A DNA stretch of 64,000 nucleotides from NCBI GenBank assembly GCA_964580105.1, contig CAZOJJ010000002.1, forward strand, positions 1 to 64,000, written 5' to 3'. The notes beneath the pieces were generated by a model. It did no database searches, was not told the origin of the DNA, and worked only from the letters and a program-made list of their open reading frames with translations. The DNA is from CAZOJJ01 sp964580105. GTDB taxonomy: Bacteria; Bacteroidota; Rhodothermia; Rhodothermales; Rubricoccaceae. This document shows, piece by piece, positions 6,975 through 13,967 of the stretch. A program made the translations under genes and the position numbers. Numbering within the stretch: position 1 is the first letter of the stretch; each line of letters begins with the position of its first letter.

Positions 6975-8741
6975 GTGTCCTCGTCCCCCCAGTCGGCGGC
7001 CCCGTCCGCCCCGGTCAAACACATCTTCGTCACCGGCGGCGTGACCTCGTCGCTCGGCAAGGGCATCCTCTCCTCGTCGCTCGGGCGTCTCCTCGAAGCC
7101 CACGGCCTCCGGGTCACGATCCAGAAGTTCGACCCGTACATCAACGTGGACGCGGGGACGATGAACCCCTACGAGCACGGGGAGGTGTACGTGACCGACG
7201 ACGGGGCGGAGACCGACCTCGACCTCGGCCACTACGAGCGCTTCCTCGGCGTGCCGATGAGCCAGGCCAACAACGTCACGACCGGCCGCGTCTACTCCGG
7301 CGTGATCGCGAAGGAGCGTGCGGGCGCCTACCTCGGCAAGACCGTGCAGGTGGTCCCCCACGTGATTGACGAGATCAAGGGGTGGATGCGCCGCCTCGCC
7401 GAGACGGGCGACTACGACGTCATCATCACCGAGATCGGTGGGACCGCGGGCGACATCGAGAGCCTGCCCTACCTGGAGGCCATCCGCCAGATCGCGCTCG
7501 AGGCGGGGCGGAAGAACACCTGCCTCGTCCACCTCACGCTCGTGCCCTACCTCGCCGCCGCCGGCGAGCTCAAGACGAAGCCGACGCAGCACTCCGTCAA
7601 GACGCTCCAGAGCTACGGCCTCCAGCCGGACGTGCTCGTGTGCCGCTCCGAGCACCCGCTCGACGACGGCATCCGCCGCAAGCTCGCCCTCTTCTGCAAC
7701 GTCGAGCCCCACGCCGTCATCCCCGCCCTGGACGCGGAGTCCATCTACGAGGTCCCGCTCCTCTTCCGCGAGTACGGCCTCGACGAGGTCGTCATGGACC
7801 GGCTCCAGCTCCAGGACCGCGCCGAGGCGGACCTCTCCGAGGGGCTGGCCGGCTGGGTCGAGTTCCTCCGCCGGCTGAAGAACCCGGAGGGCCAGGTGCG
7901 CATCGCGCTCGTGGGCAAGTACGTCGAGCACCAGGACGCCTACAAGTCGATCTCGGAGAGCTTCCTGCTGGCCGCCGCCGCCAACGGCGTGCAGGTGGAC
8001 GTGGTGAGCGTGCTCTCGGACGACCTGACGGCCGAGAACGTGGCCGAGACGCTCGGCGGCGTCTCCGGCGTGCTCGTCGCGCCCGGCTTCGGGGACCGCG
8101 GCATCGAGGGCAAGATCGAGGCGGTCCGCTACGCGCGCGAGAACGGGATCCCGTTCTTCGGCATCTGCCTCGGGATGCAGGTCGCCTGCATCGAGTTCGC
8201 CCGCCACGTCTGCGGCTGGGAGGACGCCAACTCGACCGAGTTCGACCCGGACTCGCCGCATCCGGTCATCTCGCTGATGGCCGAGCAGAAGGAGGTCACC
8301 GAGAAGGGCGGCACCATGCGCCTCGGGCAGTACGAGTGCCGCCTCGGCGAGGGCACGCTCGCCCGCGAAGTCTACGGCGCCGAGACCGTCTTCGAGCGCC
8401 ACCGCCACCGCTACGAGGTCAACAACGCCCTCCGGTACAAGCTGCGCGAGGGCGGCCTCGTGTTCTCCGGCGTCAACCCCGACAAGGACCTCGTCGAGAT
8501 CGTCGAGCTGCCCCGGGAAGGAGAGGGCGACGCCGCAGGCGTCACGCACCCGTGGTTCGTGGGCGTCCAGTTCCACCCGGAGTACAAGACGAGTGTGCAG
8601 CGTCCGCACCCGCTGTTCGTCGCTTTCGTCCGCGCCGCCATTGCGCACGCCCGCGCCGCCGGCCGCCTCGAAGCGCCGAAGGAGCCGGCCCGGACGCGCC
8701 GCATCCGCCGCGCCTCGGCCCGCGTCCTGGCGGAGGGGTGA
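6975..8741 (+). CDS. pyrG: CTP synthase
   Basis: The enzyme converts UTP to CTP using ATP and glutamine-derived ammonia. The N-terminal synthetase domain begins with KHIFVTGGVTSSLGKG (ATP-binding loop) and contains QKFDPYINVDAGTMNPYEHGE. The C-terminal glutamine amidotransferase domain has the nucleophile Cys398 in GICLGMQ and the His534/Glu536 pair in GVQFHPEYK. At 588 residues it is slightly longer than usual (about 540-550), with a Ser/Ala/Pro-rich N-terminus and a basic C-terminal tail. The start is GTG 6975, the first start codon before the conserved KHIFVTGG. It is probably monocistronic. Confidence 0.97.
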   Translation: MSSSPQSAAPSAPVKHIFVTGGVTSSLGKGILSSSLGRLLEAHGLRVTIQKFDPYINVDAGTMNPYEHGEVYVTDDGAETDLDLGHYERFLGVPMSQANNVTTGRVYSGVIAKERAGAYLGKTVQVVPHVIDEIKGWMRRLAETGDYDVIITEIGGTAGDIESLPYLEAIRQIALEAGRKNTCLVHLTLVPYLAAAGELKTKPTQHSVKTLQSYGLQPDVLVCRSEHPLDDGIRRKLALFCNVEPHAVIPALDAESIYEVPLLFREYGLDEVVMDRLQLQDRAEADLSEGLAGWVEFLRRLKNPEGQVRIALVGKYVEHQDAYKSISESFLLAAAANGVQVDVVSVLSDDLTAENVAETLGGVSGVLVAPGFGDRGIEGKIEAVRYARENGIPFFGICLGMQVACIEFARHVCGWEDANSTEFDPDSPHPVISLMAEQKEVTEKGGTMRLGQYECRLGEGTLAREVYGAETVFERHRHRYEVNNALRYKLREGGLVFSGVNPDKDLVEIVELPREGEGDAAGVTHPWFVGVQFHPEYKTSVQRPHPLFVAFVRAAIAHARAAGRLEAPKEPARTRRIRRASARVLAEG

Positions 8742-8826
8742 CGAAGCGCGGATGCCCGTATGCGTGGACGCAGGTAGGCGGCGGCCTTCTGCCACGCGCA
8801 CATGCTTCCGCGCCTGCACGCATCCT

Positions 8827-9363
8827 ATGAGCACGCCCACCGACCCGCGCCTCCACCGGCTCGTCCGCGCGCTGCCCGGCTTCGAGCAGAGGGTCCGCGT
8901 CCGCGTCGGCGGCCTCCTCTTCGACGACGCCGAGGCGCCCTCGGCCGTGGTGCTCGTCGAGCACGAAGGCATCTGGTCGAACGATCCGTTCTGGACGCCG
9001 CCCGGCGGCGGGGTCGAGTACGGCGAGTCGCTGCCGGAGGCGCTCGTGCGCGAGGTGAAGGAGGAGACGGGGCTCGCCGTGGAGGTCGGGCCTCTGCGCT
9101 ACACGCTGGACTTCGTACGCCCGCCGCTCCACGCCGTCTCGTTCTACTTCGAATGCCGCGTGCCCGGCGGGCTGCCGGATGCGTTCACGGCGGGCGCGGA
9201 CCCCGAGCACGGGGACGCCCCGCTCATCCGGGGCGTCCGCCTCGTGCCGTTCGAGGAGCTGGCCGGGCTGGCGGTCTATCCCGAAGGACTCGCCGCGTGG
9301 CTGCCCGAGGCAGCCCGGGCCGGGTTCCCGGAGGGGACGGTGTACCTCGGGACGCTGCGGTGA
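8827..9363 (+). CDS. NUDIX hydrolase
   Basis: This 178-residue hydrolase should act on nucleoside diphosphates linked to another moiety. The NUDIX box GGGVEYGESLPEALVREV followed by KEETGL spans about residues 60-82 and matches GX5EX7REUXEEXGU. The start is ATG 8827; frames extend further upstream but hold no family sequence. It sits 85 bp after pyrG, so co-transcription is possible. The substrate cannot be told from sequence. Confidence 0.88.
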   Translation: MSTPTDPRLHRLVRALPGFEQRVRVRVGGLLFDDAEAPSAVVLVEHEGIWSNDPFWTPPGGGVEYGESLPEALVREVKEETGLAVEVGPLRYTLDFVRPPLHAVSFYFECRVPGGLPDAFTAGADPEHGDAPLIRGVRLVPFEELAGLAVYPEGLAAWLPEAARAGFPEGTVYLGTLR

Positions 9364-9370
9364 GCAGCGT

Positions 9371-9480
9371 GCGGCCCCGATGCGGTTCGGGAAGTCCGGC
9401 ACGCGCGCGGAACCCGCCCGCTCGCCGTCACGGTCGAAGAAGTGCATCCGGCCGTCGAGGTCGCCGATCCAGACCTCCGG
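9371..9480 (-). pseudogene. Possible remnant of a propeller/FG-GAP-type secreted protein
   Basis: Read on the minus strand, this gap encodes EVWIGDLDGRMHFFDRDG followed by ERAGSARVPDFPNRIGAA. This resembles the blade repeats of PQQ-like or FG-GAP propellers (IGDLDGxxHxFDxDG). An in-frame TAG lies shortly upstream, near 9510, and the frame then runs into the NUDIX gene, so no intact gene is present. A chance match is possible because the piece is only about 36 codons. Confidence 0.3.
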
Positions 9481-9579
9481 ACACGATCCTCCTACAGGAC
9501 ACGCCTCCTACAGGACACGAGGCCGGGGTTTCGGGCCCGACGCCTTCCGCCTCGATGGGACTCCCGAGGTGGGCGCGGC

Positions 9580-9586
9580 TATCTTC
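9580..9586 (+). promoter_or_regulatory. Promoter -7 element TATCTTC
   Basis: The element lies 33 nt before the DUF819 start and fits the recurrent TAnnTT pattern of this window. Confidence 0.4.
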
Positions 9587-9612
9587 GCGGCTCGTTCTGA
9601 CTCCCGATCCGC

Positions 9613-10809
9613 ATGCCGCAAGACGCCGTCTCCGCCGCCCTCGTCACCGAGCCCACGCAGGTGGCCGCCCTCCTCGCCGCCGTGCTGGCCGCCGTTTTCG
9701 CGCTCTCGCGCGTGCGGGCCTTCGCGAAGCTCTTCGAGATCATCCCGCCGGTGCTCTGGGCCTACTTCGTGCCCATGCTGCTGACGACGTTCGGCGTCAC
9801 CCCGGCCGAGAACGCGGCCTACGGTTGGTTCGGCTACGTGCTCCTCCCGATGGCGCTGTTCCTCCTGATGCTGACCATCGACCTGAAGGCCATCGCCCGC
9901 CTCGGGAAGCTCGCCCTCGTCATGATGCTCGTCGGCACGGTGGGCATCGTCCTCGGCGGGCCGATTGCCTACCTGGCCGTCGGCCAGTTCATCGGCGACC
10001 CGGAGGCGTGGAAGGGGATGGCGGCGCTCTCGGGCTCGTGGATCGGCGGCACGGCCAACATGGTGGCCATCCAGGAGAGCGTCGGTTTGGCTGATCTGGG
10101 ACCGATCATCGTCGTGGACACCGTCGTCGGTTACGGGTGGATGGCGATCCTGCTGTTCCTCTCCGGCTACCAGGCCCGCTTCAATCGGTGGGTCGGCGCC
10201 GACACCTCGGCCATGGACCGCGTGGACGAGACGCTCAAGGCCCTCGACCAGACGCGCCGGCCGGTGACCATCGCCACCGGCGCCATCATCCTCGGCCTCG
10301 GGTTCGGGGCGGCCGTCGTCTCGCGCCTCCTCGGCGACGTGCTCCCCACGCTCGGCGACCCGACCATCATCTCGCACGGGACGTGGGCCGTGCTCATCGC
10401 CGTGACCGTCGGCCTCGTCCTCTCCTTCACTCCGATGCGGACGCTCGAGGCGGACGGAGCCAGCCGGATCGGCTACGTCGCGCTCTACCTGCTCCTCACG
10501 TCCATCGGCGCGCAAGGCGACCTCATGGCGATCCGCGAGGCGCCGCTCTACCTGCTGGCGGGCGTGGTCTGGCTGGCCTTCCACATCGCGCTGCTCTTCG
10601 GCGCGGCGCGGCTCCTGCGCGCGCCGCTCTTCTTCGTGGCGACCGGCAGCATGGCGAACGTGGGTGGTGCGGCGAGCGCGCCCATCGTGGCCGGCGTCTA
10701 CCACCCGGCGATGGCGCCCGTCGGCCTGCTCATGGCCGTAGCCGGCTACGTCCTCGGCATCTACGGCGCGCTCGTGTGCGCGTGGATGCTCGGGGCCCTG
10801 GCGGGGTGA
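9613..10809 (+). CDS. DUF819 family membrane protein
   Basis: This 398-residue integral membrane protein belongs to the DUF819/YjcL family (PF05684), a putative permease group. About ten hydrophobic helices run from residue 10 to the C-terminus. The conserved middle is GSWIGGTANMVAIQES, with a matching GSMANVGGAASAPIVAG near the end; these two glycine-rich half-repeats suggest an inverted-topology transporter. Substrate and direction are unknown. It converges on the lexA-like gene, with 41 bp between them. Confidence 0.88.
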   Translation: MPQDAVSAALVTEPTQVAALLAAVLAAVFALSRVRAFAKLFEIIPPVLWAYFVPMLLTTFGVTPAENAAYGWFGYVLLPMALFLLMLTIDLKAIARLGKLALVMMLVGTVGIVLGGPIAYLAVGQFIGDPEAWKGMAALSGSWIGGTANMVAIQESVGLADLGPIIVVDTVVGYGWMAILLFLSGYQARFNRWVGADTSAMDRVDETLKALDQTRRPVTIATGAIILGLGFGAAVVSRLLGDVLPTLGDPTIISHGTWAVLIAVTVGLVLSFTPMRTLEADGASRIGYVALYLLLTSIGAQGDLMAIREAPLYLLAGVVWLAFHIALLFGAARLLRAPLFFVATGSMANVGGAASAPIVAGVYHPAMAPVGLLMAVAGYVLGIYGALVCAWMLGALAG

Positions 10810-10835
10810 GGGGTGCCGGGCAGGATGTGCACCCC
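10810..10835. terminator. Short hairpin between convergent genes
   Basis: GGGGTGC at 10810-10816 pairs with GCACCCC at 10829-10835. There is no T-run, so termination is only suggested by the convergent setting. Confidence 0.3.
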
Positions 10836-10850
10836 GGCCCCTGAACCCGC

Positions 10851-11495
10851 TCACAGCCGCCGCATCACGCTGAGCACGCGGCCGATGAGGTAGCAGGCGG
10901 GGTCGCCGGGGGCGAAGGCCTCCTCGGCGTACGTCCGGTCGGCCGGGCGGAAGTGGAGGCGGCCGTTGGCGTAGTCGAACTGCCGCGCCACCAGCAGCTC
11001 GTCGAACAGCACGGCCACCGTGGCCCCGTTCGCGACGCGGTCCCAGCCGACCTCCTCGACGACGAGGTAGTCGCCCTTGCGGATGCCCGCGCCGTTCATG
11101 CCGTCGTCGCCGGCCCGGGCGAGGAGGCAGCCGTCCGGGTCGGCGCCGTCCACGAGGCGGGGGTCCACGTAGAGCGCCCCCCGCGGGCGGAGGCGGAGGC
11201 GCTCGGGCTCGTCGCTGCGGGTGTGGCTGATGAGCGGGAGGATGGGGGGCCTCACGTCATCGGCGTAGGGATCGTCCTCCGCATCCACGAGCACGATGCC
11301 GCGCGCCACGTTGGGTGTCTTGACGATGTAGCCTTTGTCCTCCAGCGCGCGGAGCAGCTTGTGGACCCCGTTGGTCGAGCCGATGGCGAGGGCGCGCCCG
11401 ACTTCCTGAAGGGTGGGCGGCTTGCGGTGCGTCCGCATGTAGGCGCGGAGGTACTCGTAGACCTGGTTCTGACGCTCCGTGAGGCGTGCGCGCAT
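10851..11495 (-). CDS. lexA: LexA-like transcriptional repressor without self-cleavage residues
   Basis: This 214-residue protein has a LexA-type winged helix (residues 1-65: LTERQNQVYEYL, PPTLQEVGRALAIGSTNGVHKLLRALEDKGYI) and a LexA/S24 peptidase-like C-terminal domain. Aligned by hand to E. coli LexA, the scissile Ala-Gly (VAAGEP) is replaced by TRSDEP at 92-97. The catalytic Ser119 position is Gly132 (GDDGM instead of GMSM). Lys156 is Ala170 (DELLVAR). It should still bind DNA and dimerise but not self-cleave, as in cyanobacterial LexA. The start at 11495 (MRARLTERQ) matches the family; a frame from 11564 would add a proline-rich leader. It is divergent from mraZ. Confidence 0.85.
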   Translation of the reverse strand: MRARLTERQNQVYEYLRAYMRTHRKPPTLQEVGRALAIGSTNGVHKLLRALEDKGYIVKTPNVARGIVLVDAEDDPYADDVRPPILPLISHTRSDEPERLRLRPRGALYVDPRLVDGADPDGCLLARAGDDGMNGAGIRKGDYLVVEEVGWDRVANGATVAVLFDELLVARQFDYANGRLHFRPADRTYAEEAFAPGDPACYLIGRVLSVMRRL

Positions 11496-11598
11496 GGGTG
11501 GGGAAGTGGGGGGAAGGAGGGGCGGGACCCCGCGAATTTCGGCCGGAGAGGCGGGGTGAAGCAATGTTCACTACACTCTGATATAGGTATGAGTCACG

Positions 11599-11614
11599 GT
11601 GAAATGATTTTCAC
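11599..11614. promoter_or_regulatory. Palindromic operator candidate GTGAAA-N4-TTTCAC
   Basis: This is a perfect inverted repeat with 6-bp arms and a 4-bp spacer, 104 bp upstream of the lexA-like start and 124 bp upstream of the mraZ -7 element. It sits in a short AT-rich island. As the only perfect palindrome noticed in the lexA upstream region, it is a natural candidate for autoregulation by the LexA-like protein (inference). Confidence 0.4.
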
Positions 11615-11680
11615 TTTAGCTGCTGGGCGCATATAAGGTCCGGGATGAACAGGGCGCGAAAGGCCGGTCAGACCGGGTGT

Positions 11681-11689
11681 TTATCCACA
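11681..11689 (+). promoter_or_regulatory. Perfect DnaA box upstream of mraZ
   Basis: TTATCCACA matches the strong DnaA-binding consensus exactly. It lies 27 bp upstream of the -33 element of the mraZ promoter, at the head of the dcw cluster. In DNA of about 70% GC, a perfect 9-mer of this composition is rare by chance. Confidence 0.5.
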
Positions 11690-11715
11690 AAATCGGCTTT
11701 TTTTGCCCGTCCTGC

Positions 11716-11744
11716 TTGATTGTGGGTGCCAGACCCCTACCTTG
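11716..11744 (+). promoter_or_regulatory. mraZ promoter (TTG-N19-TACCTTG)
   Basis: TTG at 11716-11718 and TACCTTG at 11738-11744 are separated by 19 bp. This is the spacing of the Bacteroidota housekeeping promoter (TTG-N19-TAnnTTTG). Transcription would start near 11751, about 60 nt before mraZ. Confidence 0.55.
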
Positions 11745-11768
11745 GGGGTGAGGTGGGGAAAAGTGGGG
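11722..11768 (+). promoter_or_regulatory. MraZ-binding boxes (TGGG repeats)
   Basis: TGGG(G) direct repeats start at 11723, 11743, 11754 and 11764, so they lie on about the same helical face (steps of 20, 11 and 10 bp). MraZ is known to bind TGGG repeats spaced about 10 bp apart ahead of its own gene. Here they overlap the -7 element and the predicted transcription start, which fits autorepression. Confidence 0.6.
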
Positions 11769-11810
11769 AAGACGCCCAAGCTCTCTGGCGAAGCAACGGG
11801 GGACCCGGCC

Positions 11811-12272
11811 ATGGCCGGCTTTAAAGGACAAGCGGAGTACTCAATCGACGACAAGGGCCGGGTGGCCTTGCCGGCGAAGATGCGCCGCGACCTGAGCCCC
11901 GAGTCGAAGGAAACCTTCGTCGCCACGCGAGGCCTGGAGCAGTGTGTGTTCCTCTATCCCCTCAACGTGTGGGAGCAGGTGGAGGAGCGGATCCGCAGCC
12001 TGAACACCTTCCAGGGCGAGACCCGCGCCTTCACCCGCAACCTCCTCATGTGGGCCGAAGAGATCACGCTCGACGGCCAGAGCCGCCTCAGCCTCCCGAA
12101 GACCCTCCTCGAGTTCGCCGACCTCTCGACCGGCAACGGCTCGAAGGCTCTCTTCATCGGCGCGCTCGACCACATCGAGGTCTGGAATCCGGACGTCTTC
12201 AACGCCTACCTCAACCAGCAGCCCGACGACTACGAGACCATCGCCGAGCGCGTGATGGGGGGCCTCGCCTGA
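11811..12272 (+). CDS. mraZ: Transcriptional regulator MraZ
   Basis: This is the first gene of the dcw cluster. The 153-residue protein has two SpoVT-AbrB half-domains, beginning YSIDDKGRVALPAKMR (about residues 10-25) and ITLDGQSRLSLPKTLLEF (about 84-102). MraZ forms ring oligomers that bind TGGG repeats and repress its own operon, and such repeats are present just upstream. The start ATG 11811 is set by the family N-terminus (FKGQAEYSID). It is followed 13 bp later by rsmH, the canonical order. Confidence 0.95.
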   Translation: MAGFKGQAEYSIDDKGRVALPAKMRRDLSPESKETFVATRGLEQCVFLYPLNVWEQVEERIRSLNTFQGETRAFTRNLLMWAEEITLDGQSRLSLPKTLLEFADLSTGNGSKALFIGALDHIEVWNPDVFNAYLNQQPDDYETIAERVMGGLA

Positions 12273-12285
12273 GCCCCGCCTTCCG

Positions 12286-13365
12286 ATGAGCATCGCCACG
12301 ATCCATATGGCCCGCCCGCCCCGCCCCTCCTCGCGTCGCGGCGCGCGGTCGGCCGACCGGCCCGACGCTGCGGCGCCGAATCCGTCGGCCGACCCGCTCC
12401 GCTACGCCTCCGCCTACCACGCGCCCGTGCTGGCGCGCGAGGTGGTGGACGGGCTGGTGACGGACCCGAACGGGGTCTACGTGGACGGTACGCTCGGCGG
12501 CGGAGGCCACACGGCCGCGCTCCTCGACGCCCTCGGTCCGGACGCGCGCGTCCTCGGCATCGACCAGGACGCCGAGGCGCTGGCGGCGGCGAACGCTCGC
12601 CTGGCCGAGGCCGTCCGTGCCGGTCGCTTCCGTGCGCTCCGCGGCAACTTCGCCGACATGCAGCGGCTGCTCGCCGAGGCCGGCCTCGAGGCTGGCATCG
12701 AGGTCGTGGACGGCGTCCTCCTCGACCTCGGCATCTCCTCGCACCAGATCAACGAGGCCGCGCGCGGCTTCGCCTTCTCGGCCGACGGCCCGCTCGACAT
12801 GCGGATGAACGCCGAGGCGGGCGAGACCGCCGCCGACCTCCTCGCCCGCCTCGACGTGCAGGCGCTCACCGACCTGCTCCGTGCCTATGGCGAGGAGCCG
12901 CGCGCCCGGCGCATCGCCCAGGCCATCGCCGAGGCGCGGCCCGAGACGACCGGAGCCCTGGCCGAGGCCGTCCGCAGCGCCGTGCCCGCGCGCGAGCAGG
13001 TCAAGAGCCTCGCCCGCGTCTTCCAGGCGTTCCGCATCGCCGTCAACGACGAGATGGGCATGCTGGAGCGGGCGCTGGAGGCGGCCCTCGCCGTCCTCCG
13101 GCCCGGTGGGCGGCTGGCCGTCATCGCCTACCACTCCCTCGAAGACCGCCGCGCCAAGCACTTTCTCCGCTTCGGCAACCTCGAAGGCGAGGCGCGCAAA
13201 GACCTCTACGGCCACCTGATCACCCCGTTCGACCTCCTGACCCGGAAGCCGATCACGGCCACCGACGAGGAGATCGCAGCGAACCCGCGTGCGCGGAGCG
13301 CCCGCCTCCGCATCGCCGCCAAGAAAGCCCGTTCCTCCGAGCCCTCGCGACGGCGGGGCGCGTGA
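12286..13365 (+). CDS. rsmH: 16S rRNA (cytosine1402-N4)-methyltransferase
   Basis: This enzyme (formerly MraW) methylates N4 of C1402 in the 16S rRNA P site using SAM. The 359-residue protein shows YVDGTLGGGGHTAALLDAL (SAM site, about residue 65), LDLGISSHQINEAARGFAF and a C-terminal AVIAYHSLEDRRAKHF motif. The first 38 residues are a low-complexity Arg/Ser/Pro extension, so ATG 12307 or a later start is possible before AYHAPVLAREVVDGL. It is the second gene of the dcw cluster. Confidence 0.95.
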   Translation: MSIATIHMARPPRPSSRRGARSADRPDAAAPNPSADPLRYASAYHAPVLAREVVDGLVTDPNGVYVDGTLGGGGHTAALLDALGPDARVLGIDQDAEALAAANARLAEAVRAGRFRALRGNFADMQRLLAEAGLEAGIEVVDGVLLDLGISSHQINEAARGFAFSADGPLDMRMNAEAGETAADLLARLDVQALTDLLRAYGEEPRARRIAQAIAEARPETTGALAEAVRSAVPAREQVKSLARVFQAFRIAVNDEMGMLERALEAALAVLRPGGRLAVIAYHSLEDRRAKHFLRFGNLEGEARKDLYGHLITPFDLLTRKPITATDEEIAANPRARSARLRIAAKKARSSEPSRRRGA

Positions 13366-13460
13366 GGGGGCCGGCCCAGGCCCGTACCGCCTGCGTCCCC
13401 CGCCCGCCCCCTCTCGCCACCCGCCCTCGCGTCGATCCTGTACCCTGACCCTCGCTACCG

Positions 13461-13964
13461 ATGCCCGCCCGGACCACCGCCCGGACCACCGCCCGCCCGA
13501 CGCGCCGCGCCACGACGCGCCGCCCGTCCGGCGCGTCGAAGACGGCCGCGAACAAGAACCGCCGGAAGGCAGCGGCGGCACGCAAGGCCACGCCCGTTTC
13601 CGCCGTCGGCCTGCCCGGCTGGGGCGACCTCGGCGCGAAGGGGCCCGCGACGAACCCGAAGAAGGCCCGCGCGGCCGGCCGCGCCCGCTTTCTCGACGCC
13701 GCCCCGAGCCTCCGCTTCGGCGTCTACATCCTGCTGGCCTGCATCCTGATGACGCTGTACGTGGGCCACGTCTACGCCACGCAGGCCACGCTCGCGCAGC
13801 TCCAGCAGGCCCGCCGCGAGAACCTCCGCCTCCATCTCACCCACGAGCGTCTCCAGGGCGCCTTCGACCGGATGACCGGCCCCGACCAGATCCTCGACCG
13901 CGCCGCTGCGCTCGGGCTGGAAGAGGGCGTCGCCTATGGACCCGCCATCCGCATCGACGACTGA
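13461..13964 (+). CDS. ftsL: FtsL-like cell division protein
   Basis: This small bitopic protein of 167 residues has one membrane helix (about 86-106: FGVYILLACILMTLYVGHVYA) followed by a predicted coiled coil (TLAQLQQARRENLRLHLTHERLQ). It sits between rsmH and the division transpeptidase, where FtsL normally lies. The first 80 residues are very rich in Arg, Lys, Ala and Thr, far more basic than in typical FtsL, and should be cytoplasmic. FtsL is expected to act with FtsQ and FtsB in activating FtsW/FtsI. The assignment rests on position and architecture, because FtsL sequences diverge strongly. Confidence 0.75.
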   Translation: MPARTTARTTARPTRRATTRRPSGASKTAANKNRRKAAAARKATPVSAVGLPGWGDLGAKGPATNPKKARAAGRARFLDAAPSLRFGVYILLACILMTLYVGHVYATQATLAQLQQARRENLRLHLTHERLQGAFDRMTGPDQILDRAAALGLEEGVAYGPAIRIDD

Positions 13965-13967
13965 TCC

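Larger units (their letters stand above)
11496..11810. other. lexA-mraZ divergent regulatory region
   Basis: These 315 bp are clearly less GC-rich than their surroundings. They contain a perfect 6-4-6 palindrome, a perfect DnaA box, a promoter and MraZ boxes, each listed separately. No small open frame with convincing content is seen. Confidence 0.7.

Noticed and set aside
5475..8972. 1165-codon minus-strand frame across pyrG
   Set aside because: It lies opposite the conserved CTP synthase and lipoprotein genes, has no recognisable domains and shows the typical shadow composition.
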